DNA of 33,876 bases. Source: CAKUFA01 sp963646285. Its GTDB lineage: Bacteria; Bacillota; Clostridia; Christensenellales; Aristaeellaceae. The position numbers and the translations under genes were made by a program. How positions within the stretch are numbered: position 1 is the first letter of the stretch; every line of letters begins with the position of its first letter. The DNA is taken from assembly GCA_963646285.1 (NCBI GenBank), contig CAVIWF010000026.1:1-33876 (forward strand), in the 5' to 3' direction. Below, in pieces: positions 1-8,941 of the stretch. The notes beneath the pieces are model-generated. The model made no database searches and was not told the DNA's origin. It saw only the letters and a list, made by a program, of their open reading frames with translations.

Positions 1-306
1 GCCACTTTGTCGATGCCCTGAAATATCAGATGGTGTTTGCTTTTCTAAAAATGCAGTACCGTTTGAGATAACGTAAAACTGGCTGTGATTTGATCAAAAA
101 GTTTTGAAGCGAGAAAAAGCACAAAAAAGGAACATAGTTTACAAACCCTGGTAGAATGAAGTCATAGCACACCATCCCCAAAGGAGAATGTAAACTATAT
201 CCGCGAAAAATGAACAGTCGAGCGAGAAAATCATCAAGGGGCAAATCAAAGAATTGATTCGCAGCAGCGTAAACGAAACGTTCATTGAAGCAGGCAGCAT
301 CCATGT
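1..306. other. Left-edge AT-rich junction region without an intact gene
   Basis: No convincing intact gene. A short + strand frame runs in from outside and stops near position 71 (it ends in MQYRLR); about 23 codons without a stop is not significant alone. A perfect 10-base inverted repeat, ATAGTTTACA (134-143) and TGTAAACTAT (189-198), surrounds the start of a probable transposase fragment. The stretch lies directly downstream of the stop codon of the leftward glycoside operon, and I see no clear terminator for that operon. The minus-strand open frame at 26-304 has no recognisable motif and is probably chance. Confidence 0.5.
184..303 (+). pseudogene. Probable 5' fragment of an IS256-family transposase gene
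   Basis: A ribosome-binding-site-like AAAGGAGA precedes an ATG at 188-190, followed at once by a TAA stop codon. The same frame then stays open and encodes a charged helical segment containing IKELIRSSVNETF (about 230-270), which resembles the N-terminal region of IS256-family transposases as I remember them (I[KR]ELIRSSVNETLN). After about 35 codons the frame runs into the antisense of the DUF5107-TPR gene and similarity ends. This fits a truncated, nonsense-inactivated insertion-sequence remnant. The assignment rests on one short motif. Confidence 0.42.
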
Positions 307-3300
307 TTACGCCAGAAATTCAAGTTCCTGCACAGCAGCAATGTTTTCAGGCCAAAGCTGTAGACTTTTTTCCAACAATGCACGGACTGCAGCAGTGTTT
401 CCTGTACAACGCTGCACCATAGCACGCCAGTAGCAGGTCATGCCCTCCCGCTGGGCTTGCGGATCATTCATATAGGAATTGAATGCAGAGATCATGTCCT
501 CCCAGCCATAGGCAGAGTGTGCATCCCGAAAATTCAGTGATTCCACCACACGGCTGAGATACATTCGCACTTCAATCTCTTGGCCCAGTGCCTTCATAGC
601 CTGCGCATAGTAGAAAGCCATGTCGGGCTGTTTGTCGTTAAAACGCTGCAGTACCAATCGATACTGCGCTTCCGCTTCTTCTTTACGCCCCAGCTGTGCC
701 AGTGCTACTGCATCGTAATAGCGCAGAGGCACCAGCTCAGACTGCTTCCAAAAGCCAGAGTGCAGATTTTCGGGTAATGCTTCTGGACACAATGCCAACG
801 CATGGGCTTCTGCGGCATCACCTGCTGCCAGTGCCGCCCGTACCTCATGCAGACGGATGTGGAAATAAACGCTGTTGATAGCAACCTCACCACCTTCAGC
901 CGGCATGAAACGATGGGACTGCATCAGTGCCTTAGCCTTGGTATAATCCCCCGCCAGACAGTAAACCTTGGCAGCCTCCAGTACATAGTCGTCCCGTTGA
1001 CGCCCCTGCACAGGATACTGCGCAATGACCTGCATCCGTTCCGCTGTAGGCGCATTTACCTTGGCAGCAGCATAAAGGTATTCAATCATGTATTGCTGAT
1101 GTCCGCTGTCCAGTGCCACCGCTTCCTTCAGTAAAGCGATGGCCCGCTGCGGCTGTTGAAGATGACTTAGTAGTGCAACGGCAAGATTTCGTTTGTACTG
1201 CGGCTCCTGCGATGCGAGCTGACAAGCTTCCTCCCACAGGGCAGCAGCTTGTTCCCAATGTCCCTTGTCATACAGCTCACATGCAAGCAGATTGCGAGCA
1301 GTGGCGTCATCGGAAAAGTCAACTGCCCAACGCAACACGTTCAGTTCATTAAGCCGATAGGGAAAGAACGCAGTTACACGCTGATGCTGTGCCTGTCTGC
1401 ACAGAGCCGCAGCTGCTGCTTCGTGACCCAAACGATGCTGCAGCCATGCGGCAGTATAGCTGACCATTGGCGTGGATGGTGCAGTGACGACGTTCAGCAC
1501 CTGCAAAGCTTCTGTATCAAAACCTGCGTCAGCGAGGTCAAAGGCTACGTCAAGCGCAATTTGCGATAAGTCGCTGCAACGGGTGGACAGCAGTGTAGCA
1601 AGTTTTTCCCCGCACAGCAGACTGCGCACACATGCTGCCAGATCATTTAGAGGGTCATAGTGCAGTGCCGTTTCCAGGTAGATCAATGCTTCTGCATGAC
1701 GACCCAGGTGCTCAGCGGCAAGTGCTGCATAGGACGAGGCCAGCGGATGCCGTGCGGCGGCTTCCAAGGCGATAACGCTGTGTTCCAGCATAGTGGCATA
1801 GTCTTTGCGGCGACCATCCAACGCAGCCAGCTTGCTCATAGACATAGGAATCCGTAAGCCACTCCAGGCTGCCTCGTAGAAAGTATTGTAGGCATCTTTT
1901 TCCATACCAAGTGCATCTAATGTCAATCCTAGCAAATATTGCGCTTCGGTATCCGCATAATGTAAGTTGAAAGTATGCTCGATGACAACTGCCTTCTCCA
2001 GTAGAGTCCTTGCTTCTTCAAAGAAACCAGCACAGTAACGACATTCTGCCAAGGCAATCATAGATAGGTAATGGGCAGGATCACGGCGAAGCGCTTCTTT
2101 CAGATAGGTTTCTGGCTGAACCGTTGGATGACGGTACTGCATCAGATGTACCCCATGTAAATACAGTTCCTGTACAGTTTTGAGAGTATCAGGATGCGGC
2201 ACAAGTTCCACGGGCATAGGAACGTTTCCCTCTTCCTGCACCTTCTGCTCATAGTGCAGCAGGGAACAGCCCAGTGCATCCAGCACATCTACCGTGTACA
2301 TTCCTTCGGTAGGAGAAAAGGTCAATGTCTGTGGCACACCAGGCTGCATCTGCGCCCGGGTGTCTAGCAGATTACGTTCTCCGCAATGCAGCATCACCCG
2401 TAAGTCGTGCTGGGCAGTGGTAGTCTGTACGTGAAGTGTTCCGCCTGCCAGATCTACATGCACAGCCGCTTCCAACGTAGCAAAGCTGGCTTTACCCAGT
2501 GCCCCTATAGGATACCAGAATTCGGAAAAGCATTTGGTCTCATAGGGGTTTAGCCAAGTGAAGTCCGGCTGATTGTTGGAGTAGGAGCCTGCCATCAGCT
2601 CACAGTAGGGGCCATCCGTATCGGTCAGTGCCTGCTCCCAACTCTTTGCCAGCTTGCCAAGTCCCCAAGTGAACATCTTCTTTCCTGGCGACACATGGTG
2701 GTTGGCAATGTGAATCACACCTGCCTTTTTCCCATGGTCGTAGCCACCGAAAAAGTCATACTTGGAAGGTGCGGCAAAGTGAGATGTGGCATAGATGTTG
2801 TTTTTATACCAAGAAATATCTGTCGGTTCGTCATAGTACGCCCCCGCATAATCGCCCTGAGCCACAGGATAGGTCAGGGGTACACGGTTGGCGTGATGGT
2901 GATTCGTCACATAGTCCACATCCGGTGGGAATATGAATTGGTACTCATCGTTGACAGGAACGGCGGCGTTCTGCCACATCAAGAAACTGTGACGGACAGG
3001 TGTTCGATTCGTCACCTGAATGCGAGTTTCAAAGAAGGCTGCTTCCGGGTGCAACACGATGCCCACGGTGCAACGGGTGCGGTCGGTGGGATCGCACTCG
3101 CTCAGCCATACGATGGCGGTACCGTTTGCTTCCGTTTCGGTAGTGAAATTCACTGGCATAAAGGTGGAGGGGCGATGGTGGAAAGGCCAGTTGAATTCCA
3201 ATCCGCCGGAAATCCATATCCCATAAGCACCGATCAGCGATGGCTTGATAACATGCTGTCGGTAAAAAAAATCATAATGATTCACCTTGTCATAGGCCTC

Positions 3301-3549
3301 GAAGATACGCCCGCCCAGTGCAGGAATCAAAATCAGCCGCAGATAATCATTTTCCAGCCGTACTACCTCGTAGCTCTGATCCTGTCGACCGTCATAGGAT
3401 GCAGTCAGTACAGGCATGGCGGGATAGGGGCGGCCTGTCGTTCCCTGATGGTTACGATTTTCAGTGAACATGGGCAAAGACTCGGCCTCCATCACCGGGT
3501 AGGTAGGGATGACCATTTGCTCCACAGACACCACCGTGGAATGACTCAT
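307..3549 (-). CDS. DUF5107 and tetratricopeptide-repeat protein, probable carbohydrate-active
   Basis: A 1080-residue cytoplasmic protein without signal peptide. Residues about 20-370 form a DUF5107 domain of the galactose-mutarotase-like superfamily: an early segment LENDYLRLILIPALGGRIF, then YGIWISGGLEFNWPFHHRP near 110-130. Residues about 470-1075 are many degenerate TPR helices rich in Ala and Leu (for example HYLSMIALAECRYCAGFFEEA). DUF5107-TPR architecture of this length is a known but poorly characterised bacterial type, usually near glycoside hydrolase genes. It is the last gene of the leftward operon: its ATG overlaps the TGA of the upstream GH36-like gene (ATGA, 3546-3549), with AAGGAGGT at 3558-3565. 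A role in handling an alpha-galactoside or related sugar is inferred from context; the reaction is unknown. No frame disruption is visible. Confidence 0.85.
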   Translation of the reverse strand: MSHSTVVSVEQMVIPTYPVMEAESLPMFTENRNHQGTTGRPYPAMPVLTASYDGRQDQSYEVVRLENDYLRLILIPALGGRIFEAYDKVNHYDFFYRQHVIKPSLIGAYGIWISGGLEFNWPFHHRPSTFMPVNFTTETEANGTAIVWLSECDPTDRTRCTVGIVLHPEAAFFETRIQVTNRTPVRHSFLMWQNAAVPVNDEYQFIFPPDVDYVTNHHHANRVPLTYPVAQGDYAGAYYDEPTDISWYKNNIYATSHFAAPSKYDFFGGYDHGKKAGVIHIANHHVSPGKKMFTWGLGKLAKSWEQALTDTDGPYCELMAGSYSNNQPDFTWLNPYETKCFSEFWYPIGALGKASFATLEAAVHVDLAGGTLHVQTTTAQHDLRVMLHCGERNLLDTRAQMQPGVPQTLTFSPTEGMYTVDVLDALGCSLLHYEQKVQEEGNVPMPVELVPHPDTLKTVQELYLHGVHLMQYRHPTVQPETYLKEALRRDPAHYLSMIALAECRYCAGFFEEARTLLEKAVVIEHTFNLHYADTEAQYLLGLTLDALGMEKDAYNTFYEAAWSGLRIPMSMSKLAALDGRRKDYATMLEHSVIALEAAARHPLASSYAALAAEHLGRHAEALIYLETALHYDPLNDLAACVRSLLCGEKLATLLSTRCSDLSQIALDVAFDLADAGFDTEALQVLNVVTAPSTPMVSYTAAWLQHRLGHEAAAAALCRQAQHQRVTAFFPYRLNELNVLRWAVDFSDDATARNLLACELYDKGHWEQAAALWEEACQLASQEPQYKRNLAVALLSHLQQPQRAIALLKEAVALDSGHQQYMIEYLYAAAKVNAPTAERMQVIAQYPVQGRQRDDYVLEAAKVYCLAGDYTKAKALMQSHRFMPAEGGEVAINSVYFHIRLHEVRAALAAGDAAEAHALALCPEALPENLHSGFWKQSELVPLRYYDAVALAQLGRKEEAEAQYRLVLQRFNDKQPDMAFYYAQAMKALGQEIEVRMYLSRVVESLNFRDAHSAYGWEDMISAFNSYMNDPQAQREGMTCYWRAMVQRCTGNTAAVRALLEKSLQLWPENIAAVQELEFLA

Positions 3550-5903
3550 GCTTGCATACCTCCTTGTACCTTAACCCATGTTGACGCTTTGCCGTCATAG
3601 TCCACCGCACGCACAGCGTAACAGTGATTCCTTCGTGCGTCTATGTCAAAAAAATAGTTTCCGATGGAAACTTTGGTCAGAGGCACACCGTCCCGGGCAA
3701 TTTCGTAGTAGGAAACAATTTTCGCATTTGCGGAAGGCTGCCACGAAATGCCCACGCCCTGTCGACGAAGCCAGGTTTCCTCTGCTGTCTGCACCTTGGT
3801 AGGCGCAGCAGGCTGCTCCTTGATGGAGCCAGTGCCCGGACGATCCGGCAAATTGAGAAACAGTACTTCGCCTGGTTGTACGTTTGTCATCAGCACGCCA
3901 TTACGCATCCATTCTGCGCCGGTGCATAGCTTTGCAGGAACGCTGCCCAAACGAGATTCGATGAGGTAGTCCTTTTCAGGCTCAAGACCCTTGAGAAAAA
4001 CGCGATCCGTTTTGCCCAGCAGGGGATTGAGCGGATTGGAACTGATCATTAGCAGCCCCTTTTCTAGACTGCGAGTCATGCGCTGAAGCAAGAAAGTCTG
4101 ATCACCATGCTCCAGTGTAGGGCGAAACACCTTGATATAGCGTCCGTACACACCCTGACAACGCAGAAAATAGAACAGTTCCAAGTCCTTTCGGTAGCCT
4201 TCCAGCACTTCGGGTGAAACGTCATTTTCGGGATCCTGCATGCCATGCAGCGGTGCAGAAAACAAATTTAGGTCAGCATCAGTGTGATGTTGCCAGTCCA
4301 TACTCTCTCCCCTGCGTGCAATGGGCATGCCTTGATGCTTGTCGATAGGCAGCAGCATGGTGGTGTAATAGCCGCCCATGTGCATGCACATGCCGTCAGT
4401 AATCTGCTGCTGGTCGGTATAACGCCCAGATTCTATGCCCAGCGTGTGTCCGCCTGAGGAGCAACCGTCCAGACCTGCTTCAGGGTTTCGATCCTTAAAC
4501 TCACGGTACAGGCGGTAGAACTGCTCACTCTGCTTCAGAGTACAGTTCCATCCTCCCTCCCCCTGTGTCATAAAACTGCGGTTGTTTTTCAGATTGCAAG
4601 GGTCGCCGTCCACCCGCAGGTCGTAAGTGCCGAACTCCTTCTGCTTTTCACACAGCATGTTCAGCACCCACTGATATGCGTCCTCTTGGGACATGTCGAT
4701 GGTCCAGTTATACCAGTTTCCGTGGAAGTCCAGCATCCATTCAGGATGCTCCACCCATACCTTTGAAAGTCGATCTGCATGCCACGGCGGCATCCACAGG
4801 CGGAATAGCATGCCTTGCCGACGTAGATAAGCGTTGATTTCCCGCCAGTCATCGCCAAAGATGCCGTTCCAATTGCCCTTTGCATCAAACCAGAAGTCAT
4901 CTACCCACAGCCGTTCATAGCCGATGTAGCGAGCGGCCTCAACCATCTGAAATACCTTATCGGTCAATGGTGCAGCTCGCCAGATATTAAGAGACGTTCG
5001 GTTAAAATAGGTATTGCGAGTGTAGTCCCATTTATATTGATAGATGTAGTCGGTAATAGTGTTGCCCAGGTCATCGAAGTCCCCACAATAAAAACCAAAG
5101 GTCATAGGCGCAATGCGTAGCGTTTCCCCTTTTGGCAGAGTGTCGTTCAGCAGCTCGCAGCGTCCCACCAGTGCTAAGTCGTGATCGCAGTATGAAGTGC
5201 ACGCCTTCCACCAGCCCTGGTAATCAAAGGTGATAAAAAAACCTTCCTGCCCCATTGCAGGACGCATGGAAAAAAATTCATTCCAAACACCGCAGCCATT
5301 GAGGCGGTCATGCCAAGTGTTTCCGTATTTGCCGTCTACCTCCATCATTTCCGGTGCACCTTGCGAATCAAAGTGCTTCACAAAACCATCAGTGATAGGA
5401 ACAGTTTTCATGATCTGACTTCCAGTGAAGTTTGCACCGCCGGTCATGTAGGAAAAATCAATGCTGGTCGGTTCGCCACCAAGTAGACGCACCACAAACA
5501 GCGACGGCTTGGAGACAGTCATGTCTGCTTCGCTTTCGTTGACATATTCAGTAAAGCTCTGCACAATAGCCAGACCTGGATAAGCGATATAGTGGCGGCG
5601 GACGATCAACCCCAAACGATGCAGCGAAACAATAGTCTCCTCCTCACCCTGGGAAAGAGTTCGAGTCTCTACGCCCATCAGTGTGAAGCCGCCAAGATTA
5701 CCACAGATACGTTCTCCATCAATTTCAATAGAAAACTCATCCGGCTGTACCGGACAACACTGCACATATTCCTTGCCAGTAACGCGGTGGCGCAAACTCG
5801 TCTGCACAAATCGTCCTTCGGAGGTAAGCGTCAGCTCGAGGGCGAGCTTTTCCGTACCGAGAAAGATCACATTGTCTTCCCAGCGGCTATAAGTATCCTT
5901 CAT
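3546..5903 (-). CDS. Divergent GH36-superfamily (clan GH-D) glycoside hydrolase-like protein
   Basis: A 785-residue protein without signal peptide. It has the GH36 plan: an N-terminal beta-sandwich (about 1-280), a (beta/alpha)8 barrel (about 290-600) with WVDDFWFD at 333-340 and MPPWHADRL near 371-379, then C-terminal beta domains, the last (about 701-780) resembling fibronectin type III. The usual KWDMN nucleophile strand is replaced by YDLRVDGDP (427-435; candidate Asp432 or Asp434), and the ENCAGGGGR region by LDGCSSGGH (478-486), followed by RYTDQQQITD (494-503) where alpha-galactosidases have SDNTD. It is probably a glycosidase of different specificity from its neighbour. Start: ATG overlapping the upstream stop (ATGA, 5900-5903), AGGAG about 8 bases upstream. 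The gene lies between alpha-galactosidase and DUF5107-TPR genes in a translationally coupled operon. Confidence 0.8.
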   Translation of the reverse strand: MKDTYSRWEDNVIFLGTEKLALELTLTSEGRFVQTSLRHRVTGKEYVQCCPVQPDEFSIEIDGERICGNLGGFTLMGVETRTLSQGEEETIVSLHRLGLIVRRHYIAYPGLAIVQSFTEYVNESEADMTVSKPSLFVVRLLGGEPTSIDFSYMTGGANFTGSQIMKTVPITDGFVKHFDSQGAPEMMEVDGKYGNTWHDRLNGCGVWNEFFSMRPAMGQEGFFITFDYQGWWKACTSYCDHDLALVGRCELLNDTLPKGETLRIAPMTFGFYCGDFDDLGNTITDYIYQYKWDYTRNTYFNRTSLNIWRAAPLTDKVFQMVEAARYIGYERLWVDDFWFDAKGNWNGIFGDDWREINAYLRRQGMLFRLWMPPWHADRLSKVWVEHPEWMLDFHGNWYNWTIDMSQEDAYQWVLNMLCEKQKEFGTYDLRVDGDPCNLKNNRSFMTQGEGGWNCTLKQSEQFYRLYREFKDRNPEAGLDGCSSGGHTLGIESGRYTDQQQITDGMCMHMGGYYTTMLLPIDKHQGMPIARRGESMDWQHHTDADLNLFSAPLHGMQDPENDVSPEVLEGYRKDLELFYFLRCQGVYGRYIKVFRPTLEHGDQTFLLQRMTRSLEKGLLMISSNPLNPLLGKTDRVFLKGLEPEKDYLIESRLGSVPAKLCTGAEWMRNGVLMTNVQPGEVLFLNLPDRPGTGSIKEQPAAPTKVQTAEETWLRRQGVGISWQPSANAKIVSYYEIARDGVPLTKVSIGNYFFDIDARRNHCYAVRAVDYDGKASTWVKVQGGMQA

Positions 5904-8032
5904 GCTTCATTCTCCTTTTCAATGCGCAATAGCTTGCTATCAAAATCGGCGTTCAAGTGAAAGGTAAGACCAATGTTCATCAGTGCTCGTCCAGAGATCA
6001 GCTTGCCACCATCCACTCGATACAGCGCAACAGGATCCAGTCCTTGCAACCGAATGCGCAGAATCGGCTCCCGCAGGCGGATAGACTGCCCCAGCAATAG
6101 CATCACTGCGTGGGCACGATCTTCCGAAACAAAGGCATAAGCACCGTAGGGATGCTCATATGCCGAGGCCAAACGATATAGTTCGCCGTTCTGAGTTACC
6201 TCACGAATGGACTTGAACTCTGCAATCAGTGTGCGAGCCGTTTTTTCATCTTCTGCAGAAAGCGTAAGCAGATTCACGCCCAATCCGAAGTTGTGCAGCA
6301 TAGAGACACGTCCGCGATAGACAAGCGGCGTAATGCGACCGTTTATATAGTCCGGGATGGGCGCAATGCCACGATTGCCAGTCTTGGGCAAGAACAGCTG
6401 GGTATAACCCTCAAAAATGCGCAGATTGTCCAACGGGTCGGTATTGTCGCTGACATTTACCATGTCGGAACAGGATGTCATGCCCAGGTCAATGCGTCCA
6501 CCACCGCCTGCGCAATTTTCCAGCCACACATGGGGAAACTTCTCCTGAATGCGTTGGAACAACTTATGGACGTTGTATACAAACCGCGTCCAAATTTCCC
6601 GCTCCTCATCCATGGGCTTTTCTGCCCAGTTAACCTCGCACAGGTAGCGGTTCATGTCCCATTTCAAGTAGGCAATGTTGTTGTTGCTTAGCAAATCATC
6701 CAGATAGCTCCAAGCATAGTCGCAAACATCCTCTCGGGCAAAATTCAACACATATTGGAACCGCCATTCGGTAATAGGCTTACCCGTAGGACGCAGTACC
6801 CATTCAGGATGGTGTCGGTACAAATCGCTGTCCTCATTGACGGCTTCCGGCTCCACCCAAATGCCAAAGTCCATGCCTAGGCCGTTCACATGGTCGATAA
6901 GGGGCTTTAGACCCTGGGGAAATTTCGTGCAACTGGGATACCAGTCTCCCAATCCGGCATGCTCGCTGTCGCGTTTGCCGAACCAGCCGTCATCCATCAC
7001 AAAAAGCTCCACGCCCATACCTGCAGCCTTATCCGCCAACCGCATTTGCTGCTGCTCATCAATATCAAAGGCAAACACGCACCAAGAATTATACACGACA
7101 GGTGTGACCTTGCGAGCCTTAGTCTGTGGGAGCAGATGGTAACGCTCGTAAGCATGGAAGCGCCGACTCGCGCCACCAAAGCCTTCTTCACTGTACACAA
7201 AGGAGACGACAGGAGCGGTGAGTGTTTCGCCAGGGCGCAACTTCCAGCCAAAATCATAGTCATTCATACCCAATGTGATGCGAGGTTGTTGGTCTCGGTC
7301 TTTTTCTACAGTGATTTTCCAGTTACCGCTCCAATGCAGTGCACCGGCCCACACGTGGCCCATGGTCTCCGTTGCCTGACCATGTTCATCGAGAGTGAAC
7401 CACGGCACACAGTCTGGGCCAGAAATACCATGGCGGGATTCCAGCACCGTTTTGCTCTGGGTTAGGGTGTGACGTTCCAGCTGATATTCCGCTGCCCACT
7501 TGCCTGCCATGTGAGTCAGGCGGAAGTCCTTTCCCTTGGGAGGATATAGCACCGCCGACTGAAAAGATTCAAGGTAAATGGGTGCATCTCCGAAGTTTTC
7601 CGCTGCCGCCCAGCGATCAATCACGTCAAACTGATGGTACACGCGGTAATACAGGCGCACGGTCAATGGGGCAAGTTCTTCCTTCAGTGTCAATATCAGC
7701 GTATCGGAGACATCGTCATGCTCCATGACATAACCTGCATAAAAGAGTTTCGTATCTCGGCAACCGCTAGGATACAGCGCCTTCATACAGGGTTCATTGA
7801 AAAAAAAGCCGCCTGCACCAGGGAACTCTTGATTTGTCCACGGTTTTTTGTCAGACTCTTGGGAAAAATTAAAAGTCTCCTGTTCGCCATAGGGCAGATC
7901 CTCGACACGGTTCAAACGTGCGCCCCAATACAAATTGACCACTGCACCCACATCAGTTACCTCCAGCCCATAGCTAGTGGTAGCAGTGGAAAGCAGAAAC
8001 ATCGGATGATCCTTGGCAGCGATAATGCTCAT
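5900..8032 (-). CDS. Alpha-galactosidase, glycoside hydrolase family 36
   Basis: Hydrolyses terminal alpha-1,6-galactosyl residues (raffinose-family or galactomannan oligosaccharides), probably in the cytoplasm because no signal peptide is present. With ATG at 8032 the product is 710 residues, typical of tetrameric GH36 enzymes. Landmarks in this numbering: YNSWCVFAFDIDE (314-326), FVMDDGWFGKR (344-354), GIWVEPEAVN (390-399), KWDMNR with nucleophile Asp459, ENCAGGGGR (505-513), and SDNTD (528-532) with acid/base Asp529, 70 residues after the nucleophile as in characterised members. The 8032 start is preferred over an in-frame ATG at 8071 because AGGAG lies 6 bases upstream, whereas 8071 has only GAGAGA. 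Second gene of the leftward operon, 57 bases after the MBL gene. Close to aga/agaN/rafA; I give no symbol because the subtype is not certain. Confidence 0.93.
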   Translation of the reverse strand: MSIIAAKDHPMFLLSTATTSYGLEVTDVGAVVNLYWGARLNRVEDLPYGEQETFNFSQESDKKPWTNQEFPGAGGFFFNEPCMKALYPSGCRDTKLFYAGYVMEHDDVSDTLILTLKEELAPLTVRLYYRVYHQFDVIDRWAAAENFGDAPIYLESFQSAVLYPPKGKDFRLTHMAGKWAAEYQLERHTLTQSKTVLESRHGISGPDCVPWFTLDEHGQATETMGHVWAGALHWSGNWKITVEKDRDQQPRITLGMNDYDFGWKLRPGETLTAPVVSFVYSEEGFGGASRRFHAYERYHLLPQTKARKVTPVVYNSWCVFAFDIDEQQQMRLADKAAGMGVELFVMDDGWFGKRDSEHAGLGDWYPSCTKFPQGLKPLIDHVNGLGMDFGIWVEPEAVNEDSDLYRHHPEWVLRPTGKPITEWRFQYVLNFAREDVCDYAWSYLDDLLSNNNIAYLKWDMNRYLCEVNWAEKPMDEEREIWTRFVYNVHKLFQRIQEKFPHVWLENCAGGGGRIDLGMTSCSDMVNVSDNTDPLDNLRIFEGYTQLFLPKTGNRGIAPIPDYINGRITPLVYRGRVSMLHNFGLGVNLLTLSAEDEKTARTLIAEFKSIREVTQNGELYRLASAYEHPYGAYAFVSEDRAHAVMLLLGQSIRLREPILRIRLQGLDPVALYRVDGGKLISGRALMNIGLTFHLNADFDSKLLRIEKENEA

Positions 8033-8089
8033 GATGTTCTCCTGTCCCGCGGCTCTCGCAACCGCATTCATTCTCTCAAAAAAGTTACG

Positions 8090-8941
8090 TTACAATTTGT
8101 CCATGCCCATACGAATAGGATTGTAAACCATGCCGCCAATTTCAAACAGCACCACCAGTCCATCATGGGCAAAGCACGTGAAGGGAGTACCCACGACTTC
8201 GCCACGTAGGATTCTATTTGTTCCATCGGCGTAAATAGACAGCACCCGTGGCGGCAAATGATAGATGGGCCAGCCAAAGGGATTGTCCTCGCGTCCATGG
8301 GCAGGAAATACCTCAGTAACCTGTGGCTCAAGCGCAGCAAGGCGATCCAACGTACGCCCATAATCCTTTAATGTGCTGGAATCTGTCAATTGTCCCCACA
8401 CCTGCCAGGTGAGCATCAAGTCGCCGGTAAACAGATAGCCGTTGACTCGGTCAAATAAGCAAATACTGCCGATGGTATGACCAGGTGTTTCAATGACTTC
8501 CAGCTGAATACCGCCTAGATCAATGACATCGCCATCGCTTAGTGGAATAATACGTTTGGCAGGGTTGGGAGCCCAGGCATTGATATCCACCCGAGCCGCC
8601 CGAGGATTATCCTCAAAAAAGCTATGCAGGAATCGCTCCCGCGTATTTGCATCCATGCCCTTGTGACTAGCTGGCTCGTCCCAGCGGCCAACGCCCACAG
8701 CATCAAACTGACAGTTGCCGCTGGCATGATCACCATGGGCATGGGAGTTCACCACAACAATCTCCTTGCCAGGGCAGAGACTTTCCACCATCTCCCGCAG
8801 AGGAAGCAGGCCGAAGCCCGTATCTAGCAGCAGCACGCGCTTTTCTCCTTCATACACATAGAGCGTCGTTTTGCCGATCTCATCAATAGCCCAGAGATTT
8901 TGCCGTACCTGATAAACCTTTGCCAATTCGTGATGCCACAT
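8090..8941 (-). CDS. MBL-fold metallo-hydrolase
   Basis: A 283-residue metallo-beta-lactamase-fold hydrolase. The metal-binding signature NSHAHGDHASGN carries His67, His69, Asp71 and His72; further ligands follow in ETPGHTIGSICL, the Asp of LFTGDLML and the His of VFPAHGRED. The order fits the glyoxalase II/lactonase-like branch with a binuclear zinc site. First gene of the leftward glycoside operon. Substrate unknown: in this setting a sugar lactone or acylated sugar is possible, but nothing in the sequence fixes it. The ATG at 8941 is chosen because AGAGGAGT lies about 8 bases upstream; an in-frame start at 8989 has no good ribosome site. No signal peptide, hence cytoplasmic. Confidence 0.88.
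   Translation of the reverse strand: MWHHELAKVYQVRQNLWAIDEIGKTTLYVYEGEKRVLLLDTGFGLLPLREMVESLCPGKEIVVVNSHAHGDHASGNCQFDAVGVGRWDEPASHKGMDANTRERFLHSFFEDNPRAARVDINAWAPNPAKRIIPLSDGDVIDLGGIQLEVIETPGHTIGSICLFDRVNGYLFTGDLMLTWQVWGQLTDSSTLKDYGRTLDRLAALEPQVTEVFPAHGREDNPFGWPIYHLPPRVLSIYADGTNRILRGEVVGTPFTCFAHDGLVVLFEIGGMVYNPIRMGMDKL

Noticed and set aside
26..304. A 92-codon minus strand frame at the left edge
   Set aside because: No ribosome site or motif, and it overlaps the probable transposase fragment on the other strand.
2695..3600. A 301-codon + strand open frame over the start of the DUF5107-TPR gene
   Set aside because: It is antisense to a gene with a clear domain, ribosome site and operon overlap; its translation is rich in Cys, His and Arg with no motif, the look of a shadow frame.
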